From: Lachnospiraceae bacterium
Lineage (GTDB): Bacteria; Bacillota; Clostridia; Lachnospirales; Lachnospiraceae
DNA: 48,791 bases
Direction: 5' to 3'
Assembly: GCA_017427415.1 (NCBI GenBank)
Contig: JAFRSU010000019.1
Coordinates: forward strand, 1-48,791
The notes below the pieces were generated by a model. It searched no databases. It worked only from the letters and a program-made list of their open reading frames with translations, and was not told the origin of the DNA. Numbering within the stretch: position 1 is the stretch's first letter; each line of letters begins with the position of its first letter. A program made the position numbers and the translations under genes. Shown one piece after another: positions 31,954 to 38,293 of the stretch.

Positions 31954-31982
31954 GGAGGGTTGCCCTCCAGCGGAAAGGAGGG
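31954..31982 (+). promoter_or_regulatory. Leader with competing SD / anti-SD pairings
   Basis: GGAGGG (31954-31959), CCCTCC (31963-31968) and GGAGGG (31977-31982, the ribosome site) are in order. The middle block can pair with either flank, so the ribosome site can be hidden or freed. Such switches delay translation of type I toxin mRNAs. Confidence 0.65.
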
Positions 31983-31990
31983 CGATAAAT

Positions 31991-32134
31991 ATGGAGTTAG
32001 TAATGTTAATTCTCGCCGTACTGACGCTTGTTTGTAACATCGTCAGTACTGTGATTGCAGCTAAAACGCTGCATCATATGAATAGAGCCGCCACTACTCG
32101 GAATAGTGACGGCTCGGTTGCTACTAAAAAGTAG
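31991..32134 (+). CDS. 47-residue membrane peptide, candidate type I toxin
   Basis: It starts MELVMLILAVLTLVCNIVST, a single hydrophobic helix (residues ~2-24), and continues with a basic/polar tail AAKTLHHMNRAATTRNSDGS then VATKK. GGAGGG sits 8 bases upstream within a leader able to hide it. The last 15 codons and stop lie in hairpins that are repeated twice more downstream. Size, topology and leader fit small membrane toxins of type I toxin-antitoxin loci, but no antisense RNA is obvious and the family is not recognised. Confidence 0.6.
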   Translation: MELVMLILAVLTLVCNIVSTVIAAKTLHHMNRAATTRNSDGSVATKK

Positions 32135-32413
32135 CGATTCGTTGCAATAAACTATAAGGGTGTAGCCGCTTCTATGGCTTTTCCCTTTTTAACATTTTTC
32201 TGCAAGCCGCCACTACCAGCCATAGTGACGGCTCGGTTGCTACTGATAAGTAGCAATATGTAGTTAGTCAATTTGGGGTGTAGCCGCTTCTGTGGCTTTT
32301 CCCTTTTTAAACTATTTTCTGCCGCCACTACCGCAAATAGTGACGGCTTGGACGCTGAATAGCATCTAAGTACACTTTTGAGGGAGTAGCCGTTCTTGTG
32401 GCTTTCCCTTTTT
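32087..32413 (+). repeat. Three tandem structured RNA/terminator units
   Basis: Units at 32087-32190, 32206-32308 and 32321-32413 (spacing 119 and 115 bp). Each holds hairpin GCCGCCACTA...TAGTGACGGC with a constant stem and different loops. Units 1 and 2 have a second hairpin (GCTACT...AGTAGC). All end in a hairpin around AGCC...GGCT followed by CCCTTTTT. Unit 1 is the 3' end of the membrane-peptide gene. Units 2 and 3 keep the same reading frame for its tail (AATTSHSDGSVATDK; AATTANSDGLDAE) but lack the rest. The 432 bases from 32135 to 32566 hold no other gene. Confidence 0.85.
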
Positions 32414-32462
32414 CACCTTCAATATACCACCGTTTCCCTTAAAAATCAAGTACTTTTTGAGT

Positions 32463-32497
32463 AAAAATGTTAAAAAATGTACAAAAACGTGGGCAAC
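32463..32497 (-). repeat. Inverted second copy of an attP-arm segment
   Basis: Read on the minus strand it matches 961-995 next to the attachment core at 33 of 35 positions (begins GTTGCCCAC, then TTTTTGTACATTTTTTA). It contains one integrase-type GTTGCC motif but no tRNA core. Confidence 0.8.
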
Positions 32498-32566
32498 AAA
32501 ATTTTAAGAAATGGCTTATTTCTGCCGTTTGTAAGCCCTAAAAAATCAGGGTGTCTAAAAACATTT

Positions 32567-32674
32567 TCAAAAATCTTTCTCCCCGCTGTTCTTGCTCTGC
32601 AAAATACACATCAGTAGGATCCCGATAAACCCACCGACAAAAAATCCTATGATCAAGCCCCAAACAAAAACCAT
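32567..32674 (-). CDS. DUF3789-like small membrane protein
   Basis: A 35-residue single-pass protein: VWGLIIGFFVGGFIGILLMC then ILQSKNSGEKDF. The Gly-rich helix ending in MC is typical of DUF3789 proteins in Firmicutes mobile elements. AAGGAG precedes the ATG. Function unknown. Confidence 0.75.
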   Translation of the reverse strand: MVFVWGLIIGFFVGGFIGILLMCILQSKNSGEKDF

Positions 32675-32678
32675 GTTC

Positions 32679-33185
32679 TCACTCTCCTTTGAATCCTTTA
32701 ACAATTTCCTTCACCTTCTCCATCTTTAGCAAAGTGTAAAGCCCCTGCTTCCAGTACCGCTTAGCCTGAGATCTGCTAATATGATTTTCCTTGCACACTT
32801 TTTCCCAGTCCCAGCGGTTAATATATAAGTTCTCCATGATTGACCTTGACAAAGAATCCACCGGCAGAAAATCCATCAATGACATAATATCGTTAAGTTT
32901 TCGCTCCGCAGTATCAATCTGCCCCTGGATCCTCTCTGCTATCTCGTCCAGCCTAAAAAGAACATCAACACTCCTGTCATTCTTCTTTTTGCCGCTCGAC
33001 AGTTTCTCGGTCTGAACGGCTGATAAAGGACTCTTAAGCTCGGCCTTAATCTCTTCCCTACGCCTTAACAAATTTTTCTTAGTCCTCACGCAATCCTTAT
33101 ACTGGTAAAGGTACTGGTTAAGATCCCCCGCATCCTCAGACAGTCTCTTATCAAAATCTATAAGTCTCTTCTCCGTTTCTTCCAT
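32679..33185 (-). CDS. ArpU/DUF1492-like sigma-type regulator, putative late activator
   Basis: A 168-residue protein: a coiled-coil first part with KKNDRSVDVLFRLDEIAERI, then a C-terminal sigma-70 region-4-like helix-turn-helix (INRWDWEKVCKENHISRSQA, KRYWKQGLYTLL). Proteins of this kind end the early operon in Firmicutes phages and switch on late genes. The tandem operators at 29406-29440 are the natural candidate sites. It is the last large early gene on this strand. Confidence 0.75.
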   Translation of the reverse strand: MEETEKRLIDFDKRLSEDAGDLNQYLYQYKDCVRTKKNLLRRREEIKAELKSPLSAVQTEKLSSGKKKNDRSVDVLFRLDEIAERIQGQIDTAERKLNDIMSLMDFLPVDSLSRSIMENLYINRWDWEKVCKENHISRSQAKRYWKQGLYTLLKMEKVKEIVKGFKGE

Positions 33186-33203
33186 TTCGAACCTCTTAAA
33201 AAA

Positions 33204-33449
33204 TTATTTTCTTCTCCACTTATCCGCCTGGGGACAGGTCGCAAAATGTGAAGTATGGCCAACTAAGTCCCCGGCGGGATTAACAATTCCTTTGGCCACC
33301 TCGCCATCATCCTTGATTAAAAACTTTGCATCCTTATCGTCAAGGTCCGCAAGGTTAAAAAATATCGGCTCCGCATCACAAGGCATTGCCTTTCCTGCCT
33401 TAGTAGTAATCCATATAATCGGCGCGCCGCAGCTCCTGCATTTACTCAT
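33204..33449 (-). CDS. Zinc-ribbon protein
   Basis: An 81-residue protein starting MSKCRSCGAPIIWITTKAGK; GGAGG lies 7 bases upstream. CxxC at the N-terminus and HTSHFATCPQADKW at the C-terminus could form a zinc site. It is common in Firmicutes phages near DUF3850. Overlaps the upstream gene by 8 bases. Confidence 0.65.
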   Translation of the reverse strand: MSKCRSCGAPIIWITTKAGKAMPCDAEPIFFNLADLDDKDAKFLIKDDGEVAKGIVNPAGDLVGHTSHFATCPQADKWRRK

Positions 33450-33717
33450 CCCCTGCCTCCGCATCTAATACTGCTCTTGCACCTCGAATAGCCATTACCA
33501 CATATTCATCAGATAATCCGTAAGTTCCATCGCCATAATATATATAACTAACTGTTCGCCTAATCTCTCGTCCTGTGTACTTTCCCTTGTCCCACTCTTT
33601 CAAAATAAGTGTATCTCCGACATTGTAATCCCTATCATTTTTTCGGATTTCAAATGTCTTTTTCTGCTGTGCTACATCTTTAAACCATCTGGGTAATATC
33701 TTTAAATAGTGTGTCAT
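33442..33717 (-). CDS. DUF3850 (ASCH/PUA-like) protein
   Basis: A 91-residue protein with the family signature HYLKILPRWFKDVAQQKKTF and EIRKNDRDYNVGDTLILKEW, predicted to be an RNA-binding PUA-like beta barrel. Role in phages unknown. It starts at MTHYLK after GAGGTGAGT. Confidence 0.85.
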   Translation of the reverse strand: MTHYLKILPRWFKDVAQQKKTFEIRKNDRDYNVGDTLILKEWDKGKYTGREIRRTVSYIYYGDGTYGLSDEYVVMAIRGARAVLDAEAGDE

Positions 33718-34057
33718 ATTCACTCACCTCGCTTTTTCTTCCGTTATCACTTCCACATCTACCACACCAACTGTTAAATGTATACAAATTTATTTTATCT
33801 CTATGATGAACTACATTTCCGCAACGTGAGCACTTATATCTATTATCTTTTTGCTCTGATAAATCTGACATTCTAAGCCACTCTCCTTTTCTTGGCTTTT
33901 GCTCCAGTATTTCGGATATTGCCTCAATAAGTTGTAAAACAATCTTATGCTCTTCATAGTGTTTATAGCCATTTGGTGTTACGGGCATTATTTCTTTGAT
34001 TCTTTCAAATTCAGTAATTTGTCTGACACAATGTTCTTTTAATTCTTCAATCGTCAT
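33680..34057 (-). CDS. Hypothetical protein with C-terminal zinc ribbon
   Basis: A 125-residue protein: MTIEELKEHCVRQITEFERI then a zinc ribbon CSRCGNVVHHRDKINLYTF ... CGRCGSDNG. AGGAGG is 6 bases before the ATG. Overlaps both neighbours, so it is part of the tightly packed early operon. Function unknown. Confidence 0.65.
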   Translation of the reverse strand: MTIEELKEHCVRQITEFERIKEIMPVTPNGYKHYEEHKIVLQLIEAISEILEQKPRKGEWLRMSDLSEQKDNRYKCSRCGNVVHHRDKINLYTFNSWCGRCGSDNGRKSEVSEYDTLFKDITQMV

Positions 34058-34356
34058 CCCCTGCCTCCTTCTCTTAGCTTCTGACCACAATGTTTGCAAT
34101 AAAATGCACTTTGGCCAACTATACCATCACATACCGGGCAATACTCGTGTCCGTCATCGTGTGACTTTGTACCAACGGCAATATCTTTTTTCATTATCCT
34201 GGAAGCCTTTAACAATATGTCGCACATTTCCGTTGACAATTCCATCAAGCCTGCTTCTGCTGCCTCTCTGAGCTTTCTTGCCGTCCTGCTGCCTGTCTGT
34301 TCTTCATCTGCCATATCAAACGGGCTTTCTGTGAAGTCTTTTCTTTTCTTCTTCAT
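34054..34356 (-). CDS. Small zinc-ribbon protein
   Basis: A 100-residue protein: helical first part (RTARKLREAAEAGLMELSTE) and a C-terminal double CxxC (YCPVCDGIVGQSAFYCKHCG). Overlaps the following gene by 4 bases. Probably nucleic-acid or protein binding. Confidence 0.65.
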   Translation of the reverse strand: MKKKRKDFTESPFDMADEEQTGSRTARKLREAAEAGLMELSTEMCDILLKASRIMKKDIAVGTKSHDDGHEYCPVCDGIVGQSAFYCKHCGQKLREGGRG

Positions 34357-34634
34357 TCAGTTATACCGTCCTTGTACTTTTTTCTTCCATCCTCGCATAA
34401 GCTTTCTGCTTTTCTCATGCAAGTATAACCACAAAACATTATCAAGTGGCTGTTCCGGTGCAGTTTGTAAACCCAACCGCTATAAAGATGTGTTGAAAAT
34501 TCTTTCAGGCACACGGGGCATCTAAAATATTTTATCCCGGATACCGTTCTCGGATTGTTTGTTTTCTTCAGCCTTTTAAGAATTGCTTTGTCTTTCTCTG
34601 CTTCCGTTTGTTCCTGTCCTGCTGCCTCTTTCAT
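34353..34634 (-). CDS. Small Cys-rich zinc-binding protein
   Basis: About 93 residues from MKEAAGQEQTEAEKDK, with CPVCLKEFSTHLYSGWVYKL and FCGYTCMRKAESLC resembling a treble-clef or zinc finger. The start lies one base past the previous stop, suggesting coupling. A longer frame exists inside the upstream gene but has no better site. Confidence 0.6.
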   Translation of the reverse strand: MKEAAGQEQTEAEKDKAILKRLKKTNNPRTVSGIKYFRCPVCLKEFSTHLYSGWVYKLHRNSHLIMFCGYTCMRKAESLCEDGRKKYKDGITE

Positions 34635-34635
34635 T

Positions 34636-35064
34636 TCAATTACTGGCACACTCCGATCTGATCTTCTCAGTACGCTTATAAAGTCTCTGTGCGTACTTCT
34701 TGTCGATAAGGTTATAGTCTCTACACATCTCAGAAACACCCTTGCCGGCGTCAAGCTGCTGCTTTATCATTCCGTCGGTCAACATCTGGTACCGTGCTTC
34801 CTGGTCAATAATCAATTCATCATCTACGGGAGCTATTGCTCTGCCGCCCTCGTTTGCGTATATCTTTTCCAGCCCTTCCATTGTGTCCATCTTTTCTTTT
34901 ATCCTTCTGACTGCTGCATCTTCCGGCGTTTCCGTCTCCGACATATCAACCATGTAGCAGTTATCAATTACAGCTGTTATCTGTCTCTCAGGATCCTGGA
35001 CTCCGTACTTCTCCGCTATCATCTTGATTATGTCTCTCGGTTCTATCTTGTAATATACTTTCAA
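34636..35064 (-). CDS. Hypothetical early protein
   Basis: A 142-residue helical protein (PRDIIKMIAEKYGVQDPER ... MIKQQLDAGKGVSEMCRDYN). The C-terminal part, VSEMCRDYNLIDKKYAQRLY, may form a helix-turn-helix. Not recognised otherwise. Confidence 0.55.
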   Translation of the reverse strand: MKVYYKIEPRDIIKMIAEKYGVQDPERQITAVIDNCYMVDMSETETPEDAAVRRIKEKMDTMEGLEKIYANEGGRAIAPVDDELIIDQEARYQMLTDGMIKQQLDAGKGVSEMCRDYNLIDKKYAQRLYKRTEKIRSECASN

Positions 35065-35114
35065 AGGTCATCCTCCACTTCTATTTCATCGTTCAAAAAT
35101 CTTTGTATTCTCAT

Positions 35115-35552
35115 TCAAACCTCTTTTATCTGTATCCCTTTAAGATACAACATTAGTTTTCGCTTTATCGTGAATACTCTGTAAGCTGCCGCATCGCTCT
35201 GCTTATAGCCTTTGACATCTTCAACAATCATCTGGCCGGTTTCTGTCTCTGTATATACAAAATCAGCTATGTAAGAAAGCTCCTGCTCTATCAGCTTGCC
35301 CTTCTTGACTCCGCCCCTGGCTCCTATGGTATCGGGTTCCCTTTGTGCCGGAATCAATACAAACTTTTCTTGTAGTTTGAGATCCTTTATCTCTCCTGCC
35401 TGCTCTAATATCTTCAGTTCGGCGTATCTGTTTGCTTCTTTCCGGGATGCAAACTCTATACCGTCGTACTCTGTCTTATGGTTTCCGTACTTTGCACTTG
35501 GGTTAAGCTTCAGGGCTTTTCTTCCGCCATACCATGTAAAGCTACTCTTCAT
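35115..35552 (-). CDS. DUF1064 nuclease-like protein
   Basis: A 145-residue protein from MKSSFTWYGGRKALKLNP. Family pattern: KTEYDGIEFASRKEANRYAE, LKLQEKFVLIPAQ, and the acidic/lysine core YIADFVYTETETGQMIVEDV ... KGYKQSDAAAYRVF. The D-x(n)-E-x-K arrangement is that of PD-(D/E)xK nucleases, and DUF1064 members are proposed phage endonucleases or Holliday-junction resolvases. Confidence 0.82.
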   Translation of the reverse strand: MKSSFTWYGGRKALKLNPSAKYGNHKTEYDGIEFASRKEANRYAELKILEQAGEIKDLKLQEKFVLIPAQREPDTIGARGGVKKGKLIEQELSYIADFVYTETETGQMIVEDVKGYKQSDAAAYRVFTIKRKLMLYLKGIQIKEV

Positions 35553-35578
35553 CTCTCCGCCTTCCTGGAGGATCCGCA

Positions 35579-35626
35579 GTAACAGGAAGTTTGTATCTGT
35601 GCCTGTCAATACAAAAATCCTGTTAC
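35579..35626. repeat. 18-bp imperfect inverted repeat in the DUF1064 leader
   Basis: GTAACAGGAAGTTTGTAT (35579-35596) and ATACAAAAATCCTGTTAC (35609-35626) pair at 16 of 18 positions around a 12-nt loop, just before the gene. Operator or attenuator. Confidence 0.65.
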
Positions 35627-35665
35627 TCCTTCCGACTCCGCCCTTAATAAAATTGTGATATATTA

Positions 35666-36283
35666 TCAGGTGCCTGATTCTTCTGCACCGACAGGCCTTA
35701 TTTTGTTCATTACATCGACTGGTCTTACTTTGTTCATAGCGTTAACAAAATTGTCCAGCTGTTCAAAATATTTAACATCTACCTTCATAGGCATTATGAC
35801 CGCCTTAATAAATAACCCGTCATAAACTACAATGTATTTCTGCTTTGTTGGTGTTTCCCGGACTTTGAATTTGAAGTATGGGCTTTTCTGTTCTTCTTTC
35901 AATGGTGACAGATATGTGCTGTCAAATAACAAAATTTCTCCGTCTTCAAGTTCCAGTATATCCACAATCTCGTTATCAACCACTGCTGCCGCCGGAATCC
36001 TTTTTACTTCCCACTCAATAGCTTCCTTGTCGTCTGACTTCATGTTAAGACCTATGTCTATATAGCTTAGCGTGCCTGAATACTCCGTAACTTCTATGCT
36101 TTCCATCTGCTTTTTAGTAAAATCAAGTACGGCTCTTGCCTGCTCTGCTCCGGATATAAGCGGTAAATCCTCAGTAGCGTATATTGCTCCGCCGACTCCT
36201 ATATACATTGTGTAAACATCAACCTGTATCAGCTGCACACATCCGGCATCCTTAACAAGCTTTGCAATCTTCGATATTTTCAT
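35666..36283 (-). CDS. Hypothetical early protein
   Basis: A 205-residue protein (MKISKIAKLVKDAGCVQLIQ ... YIGVGGAIYATEDLPLISG). The first half looks like a small alpha/beta fold, and the C-terminus carries a repeated NAMNKVRPVDVMNKIRPVG. Common in Lachnospiraceae phages by my recollection; no known function. Confidence 0.55.
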   Translation of the reverse strand: MKISKIAKLVKDAGCVQLIQVDVYTMYIGVGGAIYATEDLPLISGAEQARAVLDFTKKQMESIEVTEYSGTLSYIDIGLNMKSDDKEAIEWEVKRIPAAAVVDNEIVDILELEDGEILLFDSTYLSPLKEEQKSPYFKFKVRETPTKQKYIVVYDGLFIKAVIMPMKVDVKYFEQLDNFVNAMNKVRPVDVMNKIRPVGAEESGT

Positions 36284-36563
36284 CTGTTCTCCTTTGCTTT
36301 AAAGTTTCTTTTGCCATGTATTCACGCTCCTCCAGCCGCTCAAAAAGATTAATGATACACTCAAAATGATCACTGCCCTCAGCCTCGGCAATCTCCCGGT
36401 TCGCGCTGCTGCCGTTTGAGTACGTACAGCCATTTGGCAGAATAAGTACTATCCTCGTGCGTGTCTCCTGGTTAGACACATGAATCTCAAGCCCATTCAA
36501 ATGTGCGTAGTTAAAGAGCTTATCAAACATACTATTGCCAAAAATCTTGTCAATCGAGTTCAT
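36252..36563 (-). CDS. Hypothetical early protein
   Basis: A 103-residue protein (MNSIDKIFGNSMFDKLFNYA). No recognised domain; C-terminus DENIEDCKAC. It overlaps the genes on both sides, by 4 bases upstream and 32 bases downstream, marking an operon. Confidence 0.5.
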   Translation of the reverse strand: MNSIDKIFGNSMFDKLFNYAHLNGLEIHVSNQETRTRIVLILPNGCTYSNGSSANREIAEAEGSDHFECIINLFERLEEREYMAKETLKQRRTDENIEDCKAC

Positions 36564-38293
36564 GCCAGCCCTCCGTCCTCAGCTCTCACTTCTAACGGCT
36601 CTTTTGCGTCATTTATCAGCTCAAATGCCTTGTTCACAAGCTCGTCTATTACTTCCCTGGTCCACATATCAGGGCGGTGACATCTTTCAAAGATGGTATC
36701 GATTGCCTCTACATCCTTCAGCAGTCTCTCATGCCACTCGGAAGGGACAAATTTTGTCTCCGGCTGTACAGGTGTGTTTCTCGGTTCTTCCTCGGCTTCT
36801 TTCTTTTCTTCGGCCTTGGCCCATCTGGTCGAGTCCTTGGATACAAGCGTTATGCCGCCGCCTTCAATGGCAATCTTGTAATCTCCGGCGCATATCCCTA
36901 CCATTGTTCCGAGTTCTCCGGTTTCAGTGTTAACAACCCTATCGCCCATATCCAGATTGCCTAACTGTTTCGGTTGCACCGGTGCAACTTCTGGCTTTAA
37001 GTTATCCACCTTCTCTTCTTGAACGCTTTTATCTGATTCTCGACTGTCTGTATCATTGACCGCGTTTTTCTCACTTCCTCTCTCTGCTTCTCCAAGATTC
37101 CCAGCATACTCATTAACATTTCCTGTGGGTCGTGAGTCGAGTCGTACACTTCCGTAGCCGTTTTCAGCATCTCCACTTGGCCTGTTGTTCTCCCTGCTAC
37201 ATTGTACCACACCAGCTTTAGCCTCTTTTTCTGTGCCTTCAGATCTGCTGCCAGAATCTTCCTTGCAATCATTAACTCCTTTATCACCCTTTTTTTCAGC
37301 CTTCGCCTTTTCAATATCCTGCTTACCATTGTCTTCTCCTGTATCTTTCGGATGCTTTAAACCGTAAACCTTCTCCCAGCTCTCCGCTGTGCATTCTCCT
37401 TCAAAAATCTCCGCTATATCTCTTACTGCATCAGCAAAGGATGTATTGACCTTGCTTCCGTCCCTTGCGTTGACCATACTTATAGGCTCGTCAAGTCCCT
37501 TGACTGTTACCATATACCGACCGACTCCCTGAAGCCTTGCCCAGAGTGTAGCCGTACCGCTCGGAGCTATCAGTTCATAAAGAGCTGTCTCCAAAGGCTT
37601 GGAAAAATTATCATCCGTCACGAAGGGATACTTTGCAGTTATAATCCTGTACAATGCCGAGTTTTTATCCTTCACGATATACTTATCCCAGAGACCTTTG
37701 ATAATATCCTTCCAGACTCTCTGCGTCAGTGTCAGCTCCTTCTCTTCCTTCTGCACCTCGGGAGCTGCTGCCTCTATGGCCATCTCTATGGGTGTTATGG
37801 CTTCCTCTGCTGCCACTTCCCTCTTGATATCTATGATCTCCCTTTTTGTCAGCGTTGGCTCTATCTCTTCGATAATTGCATCCGGGAGCGTCAGCATTTC
37901 CTGTAATTTAGCAACTCCGAAGCCTTCAAACTTGGTCTGCAGCTTATCACTGTATCCGTTCTCGGCATATTTATCATTTATCGCTATATATCTCGAAACA
38001 ATATCCTTCGTCAGCTGATATTCAGCAAAAGCAAACTCTGCCACATTCTTATATCCGCTCTCGGCAAGAATGTTTGTGTCCCGTGCCACCTTTAGCAGGT
38101 AGCCTATCCTCACAAAGCCCTCGGCATTAGCCTTGAGCTCTGTATCAAGCTTTCCCTTAAAATCCGTATAGCCTGTGAGTATCTCGTCCCGGTAAACTAC
38201 CTGATCATCCTTCCACAGTCCGGTGCTGCCGTCTGCCAGAGCCACAAGGTCCTTGCTCTCTTCCATACCGGCGTTCAATAATCCGTTATCCAT
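36560..38293 (-). CDS. Large early protein with ParB-like N-terminus and disordered middle
   Basis: A 577-residue protein. Residues ~30-165 (FVRIGYLLKVARDTNILAES, YQLTKDIVSRYIAIND, FGVAKLQEMLTLPD) look like the helical DNA-binding part of ParB/SPO0J-type or plasmid replication proteins. Residues ~330-445 are highly charged and disordered. A KOW/SH3-like segment follows (NLDMGDRVVNTETGELGTMV). The palindrome at 36973 encodes VAPVQP at the end of the disordered part, the same peptide as in TerS. Lies directly downstream of PcfJ. Confidence 0.6.
   Translation of the reverse strand: MDNGLLNAGMEESKDLVALADGSTGLWKDDQVVYRDEILTGYTDFKGKLDTELKANAEGFVRIGYLLKVARDTNILAESGYKNVAEFAFAEYQLTKDIVSRYIAINDKYAENGYSDKLQTKFEGFGVAKLQEMLTLPDAIIEEIEPTLTKREIIDIKREVAAEEAITPIEMAIEAAAPEVQKEEKELTLTQRVWKDIIKGLWDKYIVKDKNSALYRIITAKYPFVTDDNFSKPLETALYELIAPSGTATLWARLQGVGRYMVTVKGLDEPISMVNARDGSKVNTSFADAVRDIAEIFEGECTAESWEKVYGLKHPKDTGEDNGKQDIEKAKAEKKGDKGVNDCKEDSGSRSEGTEKEAKAGVVQCSRENNRPSGDAENGYGSVRLDSRPTGNVNEYAGNLGEAERGSEKNAVNDTDSRESDKSVQEEKVDNLKPEVAPVQPKQLGNLDMGDRVVNTETGELGTMVGICAGDYKIAIEGGGITLVSKDSTRWAKAEEKKEAEEEPRNTPVQPETKFVPSEWHERLLKDVEAIDTIFERCHRPDMWTREVIDELVNKAFELINDAKEPLEVRAEDGGLA
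36973..36988. repeat. Dispersed palindrome, copy 5 (in ParB-like gene)
   Basis: A perfect GTTGCACCGGTGCAAC in the linker part of the gene. Confidence 0.95.

Noticed and set aside
32087..32413. CRISPR-like array (three spaced repeats)
   Set aside because: Units are ~100 bp with long internal conserved hairpins and terminators and only three copies. There are no short repeats with unique spacers and no cas genes.
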